A DNA stretch of 30,534 nt from CAMDBL01 sp964498125 (GTDB lineage: Bacteria > Pseudomonadota > Alphaproteobacteria > Rhizobiales > Hyphomicrobiaceae): positions 1-30,534 of the forward strand of contig CAZCGE010000075.1 in assembly GCA_964498125.1 (NCBI GenBank), given 5' to 3'. The position numbers and the translations under genes were made by a program. The notes under the pieces are model-generated. The model had not been told where the DNA came from, did not search any database, and worked only from the letters and a program-made list of their open reading frames with translations. Positions 21,806-30,078 of the stretch are shown one piece after another. Numbering within the stretch: the stretch's first letter is position 1; each line of letters begins with the position of its first letter.

Positions 21806-23527
21806 CTACCGCCCATAAACAATCGCCTTGGCCGCTGGCCAGGTAATGCGGTGGCCGAACTCGATGATGCGCTCCTCGTCCGGCTTGATCTCGCTGTCCC
21901 AGGCAATGACGCCGCGCTTGTCCTCTATGTCGCGCCGGGTCGGTGCTGATTTCCCGGTCAGCTCGACCTTGATGTCCTGGTTGAGCGAGGCCGGGATCTG
22001 GTCGCGCACGGACAGCTGCACGGCGCGCTCGTGCCGACTCTTCACGGCAATGCGGAAATTGCGCTGGTCGGTGCGCGCCGATGAAATGAGACCGGTCTCG
22101 CCGCGCTTCTCCTCGACGATAACGTGGCGCACGGTGATGCGGTCGTCGACGCCGAAACCGAGGTCGTGCTCCTGGCCCGGCGACAGCAGCGGCAGGCGGC
22201 CGGTGCCGACGAAGGTGCCGTCGCGGAACAATGAGACCGCGCCCGGCATATACGGCGCACCGCGTGGCATCGTCAGCTTGGCGTAGAGATAAGCCTTGGC
22301 GTCGAGCTTGGGCACGGTCTGCACCACGAGCACGGGCTCGAGTGGCTCGTCCTGCAGGAAGACGCGCTTGGCCTCGCCGGTGTTGGGGATGGTCAGGCGT
22401 CCGGGTGTGGTGAACACGGCCTGGAAGGGCGCGTTTTCGAGGGTGGCTTTGGCTTCTTGGGCGTCTTGCGCGACCTCGAGCAGGTTCGCCTCGTCCTGCC
22501 GGCCGCGCACCCCTCGGCGATGGGCTTCGGCTGTCGCTCCTCCAACCGGTTCGGAACGCGAGATCGGCGCGGGTGGCGCTGCTGCCATCGGCCGCGGCGG
22601 CCGCCGTTCAGGCTCGAAATCGACCGTGATCGGATTGAGATTGGGCGCCGCCGAGCTGCCCGTTGGCCGCGTCGTCGACAGCGCGATGCGCACGTTGTCC
22701 CAGGCCTCGCCGGTCTTTTGCTGGATGGCGGCGCGGCGGGTCAGGGTCAGCTTCGGCGCCACGGCCTTGCTGCCGGTGGCCAGCCGCGCATCGTAGAGCG
22801 AGATCCAGGACGCGCCCGGCACTTGGTAGGAGATGGTCAGATCCGCCTCCAGCGCCGTGCCGGCCTCGACGAACACCTTGACTTCGGTGCGTTCCTCCGG
22901 GGCCGGCGCGACGGCGGCCAGCTTGCGCTGCAGGTCCTGGATCTTGCGGTCGGTTTCGCGGATCTTGATTTGCGTGTCCAGAACGACGCGATGCACGTCG
23001 GTCATGCTGGCGCCGATCAGCGACAAGACCGAGGTCCAGTCGTCAGGCCGGGTGGCCTGGGCAGCGGCCACGGGTGGAGCAGGGCGCTTGGGCAACTCGG
23101 TCAGATTGGCGATGAAGGATTTCTGCGTCTGCGCGGTTTCAATGAGGGCCTGGAGGGCTGTGTGTTGATCGCGCGTGCGCTCGATCTCATCCTCGATGGC
23201 CTTGCGCTCGCTGGCGACCGCCGCCGAGTCCGCGCGCTGCAGGCGCAAGCGTCGGGTGTCGACCGAGCCGATGTCGAGCCGGCCGGTGGCCTTGCCCTCG
23301 ACGCGGATCGAGCTGGCCACGGCCTGCGCCGGCAAGTCGGCGAAAATCAGGGTGTGCTCGCCCGGCACGAGCGGGACCTTGGCGATGCGGGTGATCTCGG
23401 CGCCGGACGGGAAGACGGTGATAGCCTCGATACGTGACGTGGCGGTGACGTCGGCGGCCAGGGTGGAGGCTGTAGACAGGCACAGGGCCAGGGCAGCCGT
23501 AGGCGGCGTGCGGCGGGGTCGCATCAT
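21806..23527 (-). CDS. MuiA-like exported protein (DUF4140/DUF4139)
   Basis: 573 residues. A signal peptide (RRTPPTAALALCLSTASTLAADV) leads into a DUF4140 domain (RIEAITVFPSGAEITRIAKVPLVPGEHTLIFADLPAQA, residues ~30-130), a coiled coil (ASERKAIEDEIERTRDQHTALQALIETA), and a DUF4139 beta-rich domain (DLTISYQVPGASWISLYDARL to the end EERIIEFGHRITWPA). A ~50-residue Pro/Arg-rich insert (PERRPPRPMAAAPPAPISRSEP) splits the latter. The family is called mucoidy inhibitor A; it is secreted or periplasmic and its activity is not known. GGAG 6 nt upstream supports 23527. It converges with the EamA gene across repeat copy A and is divergent from the thioesterase operon. Confidence 0.9.
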   Translation of the reverse strand: MMRPRRTPPTAALALCLSTASTLAADVTATSRIEAITVFPSGAEITRIAKVPLVPGEHTLIFADLPAQAVASSIRVEGKATGRLDIGSVDTRRLRLQRADSAAVASERKAIEDEIERTRDQHTALQALIETAQTQKSFIANLTELPKRPAPPVAAAQATRPDDWTSVLSLIGASMTDVHRVVLDTQIKIRETDRKIQDLQRKLAAVAPAPEERTEVKVFVEAGTALEADLTISYQVPGASWISLYDARLATGSKAVAPKLTLTRRAAIQQKTGEAWDNVRIALSTTRPTGSSAAPNLNPITVDFEPERRPPRPMAAAPPAPISRSEPVGGATAEAHRRGVRGRQDEANLLEVAQDAQEAKATLENAPFQAVFTTPGRLTIPNTGEAKRVFLQDEPLEPVLVVQTVPKLDAKAYLYAKLTMPRGAPYMPGAVSLFRDGTFVGTGRLPLLSPGQEHDLGFGVDDRITVRHVIVEEKRGETGLISSARTDQRNFRIAVKSRHERAVQLSVRDQIPASLNQDIKVELTGKSAPTRRDIEDKRGVIAWDSEIKPDEERIIEFGHRITWPAAKAIVYGR

Positions 23528-23699
23528 GGACTACTCCAGCAGGTCGCGAGCGCCGGGGGGAAGCGCCCGGGCACCATGTGCGCAAGCTTCGCGACCCAAT
23601 TATGACGGGGAATGAGCAAAACGCGCGTTGACCCAAGGACATGGGATCATTGGCGTGTTTGCCCTGGCTTTGCGGCGCCTCGACTGGATTGCATGTCGA

Positions 23700-23720
23700 C
23701 CCACCTTGGCGGAAAATGCT
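23700..23720. repeat. Relic of the 5471-5580 repeat
   Basis: CCACCTTGGCGGAAAATGCT matches the right arm of the second hairpin of the larger repeat (CCCACTTTGGCGGAAAATGCT at 5553-5572) with few changes. The partner arm and first hairpin are missing. It lies 55 bp before the thioesterase start. Confidence 0.4.
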
Positions 23721-23774
23721 CCATGCGTCGTCGCCGCATGCCATCGCATCGGATCGATGCGCGAGGAGGATCGG

Positions 23775-24212
23775 ATGCCGGTGATTGCAACACGACACAT
23801 CGAGATCGAGTGGGGGCATTGCGATCCCGCCGGTATTGTCTTCAACCCGCGCTTCTTCGAATGGTTCGACGCGGCGACGGCCGGATTGTTCACACAGGTC
23901 GGGCTGAAGAAGCCGCAGCTTATTGCCCGCTACGGGATCGTCGGATTCCCGCTGGTGGAGACGCGGGCGCGGTTCCTCCTGCCGTCGAAGTTCGGCGACG
24001 TAGTGGTGATCGAAAGCCGCATCACCGAGTTCCGCCGCTCGAGCTTCCTGGTCGAGCATCGTCTCATGAACGGCGGCGCAGTGGCCGTCGAGGGCTTTGA
24101 GACCCGTGTCTGGGCTGGTCGTGATCCAGCCGATCCCGGGCGCTTGAAGTCCATGCCCATTCCAAGTGACCTGATGGCGCTGTTTCCCGACACGCCGGTG
24201 GCGGCGCGATGA
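23775..24212 (+). CDS. Acyl-CoA thioesterase, 4-hydroxybenzoyl-CoA thioesterase family
   Basis: 145 residues, single hot-dog fold. The active-site signature is complete: EWGHCDPAGIVFNPRFFEWFD, with Asp17 as the catalytic residue, as in Pseudomonas 4HBT. Later family residues include FPLVETRARFLLPSKFGDVVVIES and EFRRSSFLVEHRL. It hydrolyses an aryl- or acyl-CoA. AGGAGG 5 nt before ATG 23775 decides the start. It is the first gene of a plus-strand group with a crotonase and feruloyl-CoA synthase, so it may release CoA from aromatic acyl-CoA intermediates such as hydroxycinnamoyl- or hydroxybenzoyl-CoA; this role is inferred from context. Confidence 0.9.
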   Translation: MPVIATRHIEIEWGHCDPAGIVFNPRFFEWFDAATAGLFTQVGLKKPQLIARYGIVGFPLVETRARFLLPSKFGDVVVIESRITEFRRSSFLVEHRLMNGGAVAVEGFETRVWAGRDPADPGRLKSMPIPSDLMALFPDTPVAAR

Positions 24213-24365
24213 CATGGGCTATCGCATCATCATGGACGCATGCCGTGTCCCGTTCGCGCTGATGGCGAAGCCGGGACAGGGCGCGTGTGCGCGGCACGAC
24301 GGCGAGTTTGACCCTGTTCGGGCACTCCACTACTGATCTCAGTATCCACAACACTGGGCTGACCC

Positions 24366-25166
24366 ATGGCTTCGACACCGCTGTCTGACGACCTTCCGGC
24401 CTCTTTGGCCGTGTCGCGCGAGAGCGACGTTCTGCTCGTTGGGCTCGATCGTCCCGCCAAGCGCAATGCGCTGGATGACGCCATGATCGCCGGCCTCGAG
24501 CAGGTTTTTCGTTCGATCCCCGACGGCATCAAGGCGGCCGTCATTTACGCGGAGGGCAAGGACTTCTCGGCTGGACTCGATCTCTCGGAGATCAATACGC
24601 GCACGCTGCCGGAGATGATCGCGCATTCGCGCGGCTGGCATCGCGCGTTCAATGACATCGAGTTCGGGCGTGTGCCGGTGGTCGTGGCGCTGCACGGCGC
24701 GGTGGTCGGCGGCGGGCTGGAGCTGGCGGCGGCAACGCATATCCGCGTCGCCGAGCGCTCGGCCTACTACGCCCTGCCGGAGGGGCAACGCGGCATCTAT
24801 GTCGGCGGCGGCGGCTCGGTGCGCTTGCCGCGCCTGATCGGTGTCGCGCGCATGATGGACATGATGTTGACCGGGCGCACCTATTCAGCCGATGAGGGAC
24901 TATCGATCGGACTGACGCAGTATGTCGTCGAGAACGGCGCGGGACTGGCCAAGGCCAAGGTATTGGCGCACCGCATCGCCGAGAACGCCGAGATGACCAA
25001 CTTCGCTGTCATGCACGCCCTGCCGCGCATCGCCGAGGCGGACCCGGCCGCCGGCTATCTGATGGAGTCGCTGATGGCGGCCAGCGCGCAAAGTGCACCC
25101 GAGGCGCGCCAGCGGCTCCAGGATTTTCTCGACAAGCGGGCCGGCAAGGTGGAGCGCGGGTCGTAG
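24366..25166 (+). CDS. Crotonase/enoyl-CoA hydratase family protein
   Basis: 266 residues, normal crotonase length. The two oxyanion-hole segments are clear: AEGKDFSAGLDLSEI (residues ~60-73) and LHGAVVGGGLELAAATHIRVA (~115-135), followed by FALPEG-like YALPEGQRGIYVGGGGSVRLPRLIG, where the Glu is the usual catalytic position. The C-terminal trimerisation helices end LQDFLDKRAGKV. The overall sequence matches the crotonase group commonly encoded beside feruloyl-CoA synthase in Proteobacteria, so a hydroxycinnamoyl-CoA hydratase or hydratase-lyase role (feruloyl-CoA to vanillin and acetyl-CoA) is likely but not certain. The ribosome binding site is weak. It ends 24 nt before the synthase gene. 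Confidence 0.9.
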   Translation: MASTPLSDDLPASLAVSRESDVLLVGLDRPAKRNALDDAMIAGLEQVFRSIPDGIKAAVIYAEGKDFSAGLDLSEINTRTLPEMIAHSRGWHRAFNDIEFGRVPVVVALHGAVVGGGLELAAATHIRVAERSAYYALPEGQRGIYVGGGGSVRLPRLIGVARMMDMMLTGRTYSADEGLSIGLTQYVVENGAGLAKAKVLAHRIAENAEMTNFAVMHALPRIAEADPAAGYLMESLMAASAQSAPEARQRLQDFLDKRAGKVERGS

Positions 25167-25190
25167 CGAGCGCGTGCGAGGAGGATCGCG

Positions 25191-27035
25191 ATGGCAGGTG
25201 GCGGAGAGAATGTGCGGCTGGGGCCGACCGAGGTCGTCATGCAGCGGCGGGAGGATGGCACGCTGCTGCTGCGCTCGCCACACGCACTGGGTCCCTATCC
25301 GCGCACGATCATCGACCGGCTGGAGCATTGGGCGCAGACCAATCCGACCCACACGTTCCTGGCGCAGCGGGACGCAGCCGGCGCCTGGCAGAGCATCAGC
25401 TACGCCGGGGCTTGGGCGCTCGCCCGCAATCTGGCCGAGGCGCTGCTGGTGCGCGGGCTGGGGCCCGAGCGGCCGCTGGCCATCCTGTCCGGCAACGGTC
25501 TCGAGCACGCCATGCTGGGGCTGGCGGCGATGGTGGCCGGCATCCCCTATGCGCCGGTCTCGGCTGCTTATTCGCTGCTGACCTCCGATTCCTCAAAGTT
25601 GAAAGGCATCATCGATCTGCTGACGCCGGGCCTCGTCTTTGCCACCGAGGCGAGCCAGTTCGGCCGCGCCATTGCCGCAGCCGTGCCGCCAGACGTGGAG
25701 GTCACGCTCCTCAATGGCGGCATCGAGGGCCGCACTGTCACGCCGTTCACCACACTGCTGGAGACCAGGGCCAGCGCCGCCGTCGATGCCGCCAATGCGC
25801 GGGTTGGTCCCGACACCGTCGCCAAGATCCTGTTCACGTCGGGCTCGACGGGGGCGCCCAAGGGCGTGATCAACACGCAGCGCATGATCTGCTCGAACCA
25901 GGTGATGCTGCAGCACGCCTTCCCGACCTTTGCCGAGGTGCCGCCGGTGCTCGTCGACTGGTTGCCGTGGAGCCATACCTTTGGCGGCAACCATAACGTC
26001 TACATGGTGCTGATGAACGGCGGCTCGCTGTATATCGACGACGGCCGGCCGATGCCCGGCGCCATCGAGACGACCGTGCGCAACCTGAGGGAAATCTCGC
26101 CGACCATCTTCTTCAATGTGCCGAAGGGCTTCGAGATGATCCTGCCTTACCTGAAGGCAGAGCCGGCGCTGCGGCAGACGTTTTTCAAGGACCTGCAATT
26201 CCTGTTCTATGCCGGCGCGGCGCTGCCGCCGTCGATCGCCGCCGATCTGGAGGCGCTGGGCGAGGCGACGACCGGCCGCAAGGTCCGGATGGTGACGTCG
26301 CTGGGCTCGACCGAGACCGCGCCATCGGCCATGAGCGTGACCGACAAGGCTTCTGGAGCCGGTGTCGTCGGCATTCCCAATGTCGGCGTCGAGATGAAGC
26401 TTGTGGCCAGTGCCGGTAAGCTCGAGGGCCGTTTCAAGGGGCCGCTGATCACGCCGGGCTATTGGCGCCAGCCGGAGTTGACACGCGCGGCCTTCGACGA
26501 GGAAGGCTTCTATCTGCTGGGCGACGCCTTCGTGTTTGCCGATCCCACCGATCCGGAGAAGGGGTTCCGTTTCGATGGCCGCATCGCCGAGGACTTCAAG
26601 CTGGCCAGCGGTACCTGGGTCAGTGTCGGGCCGCTGCGTGGCCGCATCATGGCCCGGTTTGCGCCCTACCTGCGCGATGGGGTGATCGCCGGCCATGGTT
26701 GTGACCAGGTGACGGCACTGGCTATCCCCGACGTCGAAGCTTGTCGCGCGCTGGTGCCGCATCTCGACAAGGCGGCGGCGGCCAGCACAGTGCTGCAGAG
26801 CCCCGAGGTTCGCGCCGAGATCAAGGCGCGCTTGGCCATGCTCAATACAGGCGTCACCGGCAGCTCGATGCGCATCGCGCGCCTGCTCGTGCTTGAAACA
26901 CCGCCCTCGATCGACAAGGGCGAGATGACCGACAAGGGCTCGATCAACCAGCGCGCCGTGCTGCAGCAGCGCGCCGAGCAGGTGGCGTTGCTCTATGCCG
27001 AGGCGCCCTCGCCGCATGTCATCGTCGCGGATTGA
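25191..27035 (+). CDS. fcs: Feruloyl-CoA synthase
   Basis: 614 residues, an acyl-adenylate-forming (ANL) enzyme that converts ferulate, ATP and CoA to feruloyl-CoA, AMP and pyrophosphate. The phosphate loop KILFTSGSTGAPKGVI is at ~212-227, the aryl-binding region is DWLPWSHTFGGNHN, the A5-type motif is SLGSTETAP, and the A7/A8 region reads EEGFYLLGDAFVF … RIAEDFKLASGTWVSVGPLR. The C-terminal catalytic Lys is probably in GEMTDKGSINQRAVL. Length and the DFKLxxGTWVSVGPLR sequence are typical of the long feruloyl-CoA synthase group rather than short 4-coumarate ligases. AGGAGG 6 nt upstream fixes the ATG. With the hydratase and thioesterase it forms a lignin-phenylpropanoid degradation operon. 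Confidence 0.93.
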   Translation: MAGGGENVRLGPTEVVMQRREDGTLLLRSPHALGPYPRTIIDRLEHWAQTNPTHTFLAQRDAAGAWQSISYAGAWALARNLAEALLVRGLGPERPLAILSGNGLEHAMLGLAAMVAGIPYAPVSAAYSLLTSDSSKLKGIIDLLTPGLVFATEASQFGRAIAAAVPPDVEVTLLNGGIEGRTVTPFTTLLETRASAAVDAANARVGPDTVAKILFTSGSTGAPKGVINTQRMICSNQVMLQHAFPTFAEVPPVLVDWLPWSHTFGGNHNVYMVLMNGGSLYIDDGRPMPGAIETTVRNLREISPTIFFNVPKGFEMILPYLKAEPALRQTFFKDLQFLFYAGAALPPSIAADLEALGEATTGRKVRMVTSLGSTETAPSAMSVTDKASGAGVVGIPNVGVEMKLVASAGKLEGRFKGPLITPGYWRQPELTRAAFDEEGFYLLGDAFVFADPTDPEKGFRFDGRIAEDFKLASGTWVSVGPLRGRIMARFAPYLRDGVIAGHGCDQVTALAIPDVEACRALVPHLDKAAAASTVLQSPEVRAEIKARLAMLNTGVTGSSMRIARLLVLETPPSIDKGEMTDKGSINQRAVLQQRAEQVALLYAEAPSPHVIVAD

Positions 27036-27216
27036 GGACCGGCCCGCGCGCTACTGTGTCCGCCGCCCCGTCGAGGTGTGCTTGGGCACGATCATTCTAT
27101 CGGCACGGGTGGCGCACACGGCCTGGCACAGTTGATCAACGATCCGCTGAAAAGCCCTTGTGGGAAGCTGCGTATTCGCTCAGGATCGATGATCCGCTCG
27201 CGTTCAACCTCGGACG

Positions 27217-27609
27217 ATGCCCATGACACCCGATCTGACCTACCTTGTCTGGTCCGCCGTGCTGTGCCTCCTGCAAGCGGTCGTTGCCGTATTGGGCGCG
27301 ATGCTGGTCGTGGGCTTGCCGGCGCTCGCTGGCAATCGCGATAATCTTCCGGCCATCGAAGGCTGGGCTGGACGTGCCCAGCGCGCACACAGGAATATGC
27401 TGGAAAGCCTGGTGTTGTTTGCGGTCCTGGTCCTGGTCGCCCACGTTGCAAGGCGCGCCAATGGCACCACGGCGCTCGGCGCGATGATCTTTTTCTGGGC
27501 GCGCGTCGCCTACGCGGCGATCTATGTCGCCGGCGTGCCGTGGCTGCGGACCGCCGTCTGGGGCGTATCAGTTGTCGGACTACTGATGATCTTCACGCAG
27601 TTGATTTGA
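27217..27609 (+). CDS. MAPEG-family membrane protein
   Basis: 130 residues with four transmembrane helices, the MAPEG layout. Helix 1 is LVWSAVLCLLQAVVAVLGAMLVVGLPAL, helix 2 MLESLVLFAVLVLVAHVA, helix 3 GAMIFFWARVAYAAIYVAGV, helix 4 TAVWGVSVVGLLMIFTQLI. The RAHRNMLESLVLF and FFWARVAYAAIYVAGVPWLRT stretches are the family signature; eukaryotic relatives are glutathione-dependent membrane enzymes, but bacterial members are mostly uncharacterised. Starts at 27217 and 27223 are both possible and neither has a strong ribosome binding site. It is 181 bp downstream of the feruloyl-CoA synthase gene; the gap shows nothing clear. Confidence 0.88.
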   Translation: MPMTPDLTYLVWSAVLCLLQAVVAVLGAMLVVGLPALAGNRDNLPAIEGWAGRAQRAHRNMLESLVLFAVLVLVAHVARRANGTTALGAMIFFWARVAYAAIYVAGVPWLRTAVWGVSVVGLLMIFTQLI

Positions 27610-27617
27610 GAATGGAC

Positions 27618-27886
27618 GGGGTCAGACCCCTCGCAATGGACGTGCGTCGTCAGCTTCTGACCTTAGCGGTGAGGGGTCTGAAACGAAAGAAACGCGCCAA
27701 GACCTCGGTGACGGGCAAACTTCCCAGGTCCACCCATGCACATTCCCCTGCTTTTTGGTATGTAACGTTATAACGTTAAATCGCGGAAGGCAGGTGCTGC
27801 GATTGCATCGGCGGACGACTGCTTTCGTCATCGAGGGTCAGCGCAGCTGGTGTTCGGCTGACCCCAGTGACCCCAGTGACCCCAGC
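27618..27886. mobile_element. MITE-like repeat, copy B, with GGGGTCAGACCCC ends
   Basis: Begins with GGGGTCAGACCCC (27618-27630), whose TCAGACCCCTC (27622-27632) is repeated in inverted form as GAGGGGTCTGA (27671-27681). The part from 27671 to 27863 then matches repeat copy A almost throughout, including TAACGTTATAACGTTA (27763-27778). The right end runs into a short tandem repeat of GACCCCAGT (27860-27886). It fills the gap between the converging MAPEG and oxidoreductase genes. No coding capacity. Confidence 0.6.
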
Positions 27887-27893
27887 GTGACTG

Positions 27894-29048
27894 CTACTCC
27901 GCCGCCTTCACCGTCTGACGCTGGCGCCACGCCGCCGTATTGGCGAGGTTGGCGAGTGGCGTCGTCATGCCCGGATCGAACGGGATTGGCGTTAGGCCGG
28001 CGGCCACCTTGCGGGCCCAGGCCGGATCGGCCAGCGCGCCCTTGCCGACCGTGAAGAAGTCGGCCTCGCCCTTGCCGATCAGTTCGTCGGCGAGCTTGGG
28101 CTCGTGCAACTTGCCATTGCCGATGATGGTCAGCCCGGTGAGCGACTTGGCGAGGCCGGCAAGGCTCAGCGGCTGATTGAAGACGGGCACGGCGCCGAGA
28201 TGGGCACTGACGTGAATGTAGTCGATGCCGGTCCTGGCCAGCGCCGGGAAGATGACCTCCGCGTCCTTGACGCCGCCGGGCCAGCTGTAGCTCAAGTCGT
28301 TGACCTTGGTCTGCGAGATGCGCACCCCGACCGGCTTGTCACGCACGGCGTCGCGCACCGCCTGCATGATCTCGACGTGATAGCGGATGCGGTTCTGGAT
28401 CGGCCCGCCATACTCGTCCGTGCGCTGGTTGGTGTAGACGGTCAGGAACTGGTCGGGCAGGTAGCCGTTGGCGCCGTGCACCTCCACCCCGTCGAAGCCG
28501 ATGGCGATGGCGCGCCTGGCGGCGGCGGCAAAGCTGGCCACCACGTCTTTCATCTCCTCGCGCGTGATCTCGCGCGGCTTCTGGAACGGGCCGGAGCCGC
28601 CGTAGCGGTCGATCTGCTCGCCCAGCGGTTGCACGTTGGCGGCGGAGATCGAGCCGACCTGCCAGTGGTTGCCCTGGTTGATGGCGCCGGCGTGGAAGAT
28701 CTGCAGGAAGATCGGCGTGCCGGCCGCGTGCGCCGCCGCGACCACCGGCTTCCACGACTCCTGCTGCACGCCGTAGGCGATGCCGGGCATGGTGTTGTAG
28801 CCCTGGCTGTAGGCGGTATCGATGTAGGTCGCCTCGGCGATGACGAGGCCCCAGCCGCCGCGGGCGAACTCGGCATAATAGTCGACCATCTCCTGGGTCA
28901 CGCGGCCGTCGGTGGTGGCGCTGGTGCGCGTCAGCGGCGAGACCATGGCGCGGTTGGCCAGCGTCAGATTGCCGATTTTGCCAGGCGAGAAGATGCGCGG
29001 GTAGGCCTTTTGCCCCGGCAAGGAAGCCGACAGCGTTGGATCGGTCAT
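27894..29048 (-). CDS. NADH:flavin oxidoreductase, Old Yellow Enzyme family (NemA-like)
   Basis: 384 residues, FMN-binding TIM barrel. OYE enzymes reduce activated C=C bonds, nitro groups and N-ethylmaleimide with NAD(P)H. Family motifs: FSPGKIGNLTLANRAMVSPLTR (FMN contact, Thr), GWGLVIAEATYID, PIFLQIFHAGAINQ (His), FDGVEVHGANGYLPDQFLTVYTNQRTDEYGG (the HGANGYL substrate/FMN motif, with catalytic Tyr region), VGVRISQ, and the phosphate-binding end ADFFTVGKGALADP. ATG at 29048 with GGGAGAGAG upstream; the longer frame is Arg-rich and unsupported. It is convergent with the MAPEG gene and downstream of the YbgC-like gene on the same strand, 143 bp away. Confidence 0.95.
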   Translation of the reverse strand: MTDPTLSASLPGQKAYPRIFSPGKIGNLTLANRAMVSPLTRTSATTDGRVTQEMVDYYAEFARGGWGLVIAEATYIDTAYSQGYNTMPGIAYGVQQESWKPVVAAAHAAGTPIFLQIFHAGAINQGNHWQVGSISAANVQPLGEQIDRYGGSGPFQKPREITREEMKDVVASFAAAARRAIAIGFDGVEVHGANGYLPDQFLTVYTNQRTDEYGGPIQNRIRYHVEIMQAVRDAVRDKPVGVRISQTKVNDLSYSWPGGVKDAEVIFPALARTGIDYIHVSAHLGAVPVFNQPLSLAGLAKSLTGLTIIGNGKLHEPKLADELIGKGEADFFTVGKGALADPAWARKVAAGLTPIPFDPGMTTPLANLANTAAWRQRQTVKAAE

Positions 29049-29191
29049 CTCGAACTCTCTCCCCCATCTCGTTCCGCCGAAGACTATCGCGATGCGGGCA
29101 GGCGAGGGCAATGGATTTCTCCCCCTCCGCCGCCGTCCCGGAAACCGCGCCCTGACGGGTGCTCGTTGTGGCACGCGACCTCGTGGCGCGG

Positions 29192-29692
29192 TTATCCGGG
29201 AACTTTCCCGGTTGTGTCCGACATCGCCTGGCGCAGCGTCTGGGCGATGCGCAGCGGCTTACCGGAGACTGAGACCAGCACGACCGTGACCTCGGCCTCG
29301 AACAGCGCCGTCGCGCCGCGCGTGATGCGCTGGTCGAGCAGCAGGTGGGCGGCGCCGGTCGCCTTGACCCTGGTCGCCACCTCCAGCAACTCGTCGATGC
29401 GGGCGGGCTTCAGGTATTCCAGGTGCATGCGGCGGACGACGAAGGCTGCAGGCTCGCGGCCCGTGGCGCCCTCGATCAGGCCTTTGTGATCGTTGCCGAG
29501 CAGGCGCAGGAAGTCGGAGCGTCCGCGTTCGCACCAGCGCAGGTAGGAGGCGTGATAGACGAGGCCGGAAAAATCCGTGTCCTCGAAATAGACGCGCACC
29601 GGCAGGATATGGCGGCGGCCGGCCGAGTCCTCGATCAGCCGGCCGGCGAGGTCGGGCCATTGATCAGTGCTTGATGGTTGTTGACCTGACAT
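29192..29692 (-). CDS. ybgC: YbgC-type acyl-CoA thioesterase
   Basis: 166 residues, hot-dog fold. The signature VRVYFEDTDFSGLVYHASYLRWCERGRSDFL (residues ~32-62) matches Tol-Pal-associated YbgC; Asp40 corresponds to the catalytic Asp18 of the E. coli enzyme. Further conserved parts are FVVRRMHLEYLKPARIDELLEV and TALFEAEVTVVLVS. YbgC hydrolyses short or hydroxybenzoyl acyl-CoAs and normally begins the tol-pal operon, but no tol gene follows here. The ATG at 29692 shares its A with the stop of the upstream toxin gene (TGATG); in-frame GTG codons at 29695 and 29698 are alternatives. The N-terminal ~30 residues exceed the usual length. Confidence 0.9.
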   Translation of the reverse strand: MSGQQPSSTDQWPDLAGRLIEDSAGRRHILPVRVYFEDTDFSGLVYHASYLRWCERGRSDFLRLLGNDHKGLIEGATGREPAAFVVRRMHLEYLKPARIDELLEVATRVKATGAAHLLLDQRITRGATALFEAEVTVVLVSVSGKPLRIAQTLRQAMSDTTGKVPG

Positions 29693-30078
29693 CACCACAA
29701 GGTCTGAACATTGAAGCGTGCAAAGGCTGGATCGACGCTCACGAGCACCGCAGCCTCGGTCTGCGCCTGCGCTGCCAGGATGCGGTCAATTGGATCCTTA
29801 TGGTCGACGTCGAATGAACCCGCAAGCAGGGCGTGCTCCTCGGTGATCTGCAAGCTCACCAAGTCATTTTCCCGAAGAGCCGCGACATATTCCTTGAAAA
29901 GCTCTTCCGCCTCTGGCCACCTCCCCTTCCTGACTTTCGTCGCCACCTCCCAAGCCGAGGCTGCGCTGACGAGACAGATGTTGTCCCCTGCGGAAATTGC
30001 AGCATTTGCTGCCGTTGACAGCCGCCGATCATCATTCAACCACCAGACGAGAGCATGCGTATCGAGCAGCAGTTTCAT
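29692..30078 (-). CDS. vapC: VapC-type PIN-domain toxin
   Basis: 128 residues. PIN-domain ribonuclease toxin of a type II system. Acidic metal-site residues: D6 in MKLLLDTHALVWWLN, Glu in SAASAWEVATKVRKGRW (about residue 44), Asp in DVDHKDPIDRILAAQAQ (about 95), and Asp in LVSVDPAF (about 115). The THALVWWL start and DPxDRxLxAQA motif are those of the Phd-partnered VapC group. Its start overlaps the antitoxin stop by four bases (ATGA), and its own stop overlaps the ybgC start (TGATG), so three genes are tied together by translational coupling. Distinct in sequence from the PIN toxin at 395-814. Confidence 0.93.
   Translation of the reverse strand: MKLLLDTHALVWWLNDDRRLSTAANAAISAGDNICLVSAASAWEVATKVRKGRWPEAEELFKEYVAALRENDLVSLQITEEHALLAGSFDVDHKDPIDRILAAQAQTEAAVLVSVDPAFARFNVQTLW

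Noticed and set aside
27860..27886. Short tandem repeat considered as a CRISPR-like array
   Set aside because: Units are 9 bp with no spacers and no cas genes nearby.
28104..29489. 461-residue plus-strand frame opposite the oxidoreductase gene
   Set aside because: It crosses two well-identified minus-strand genes and their gap; composition is that of an antisense shadow.
29192..29692. Start of a tol-pal operon
   Set aside because: No tolQ or other tol gene follows ybgC; the next gene downstream is an Old Yellow Enzyme.
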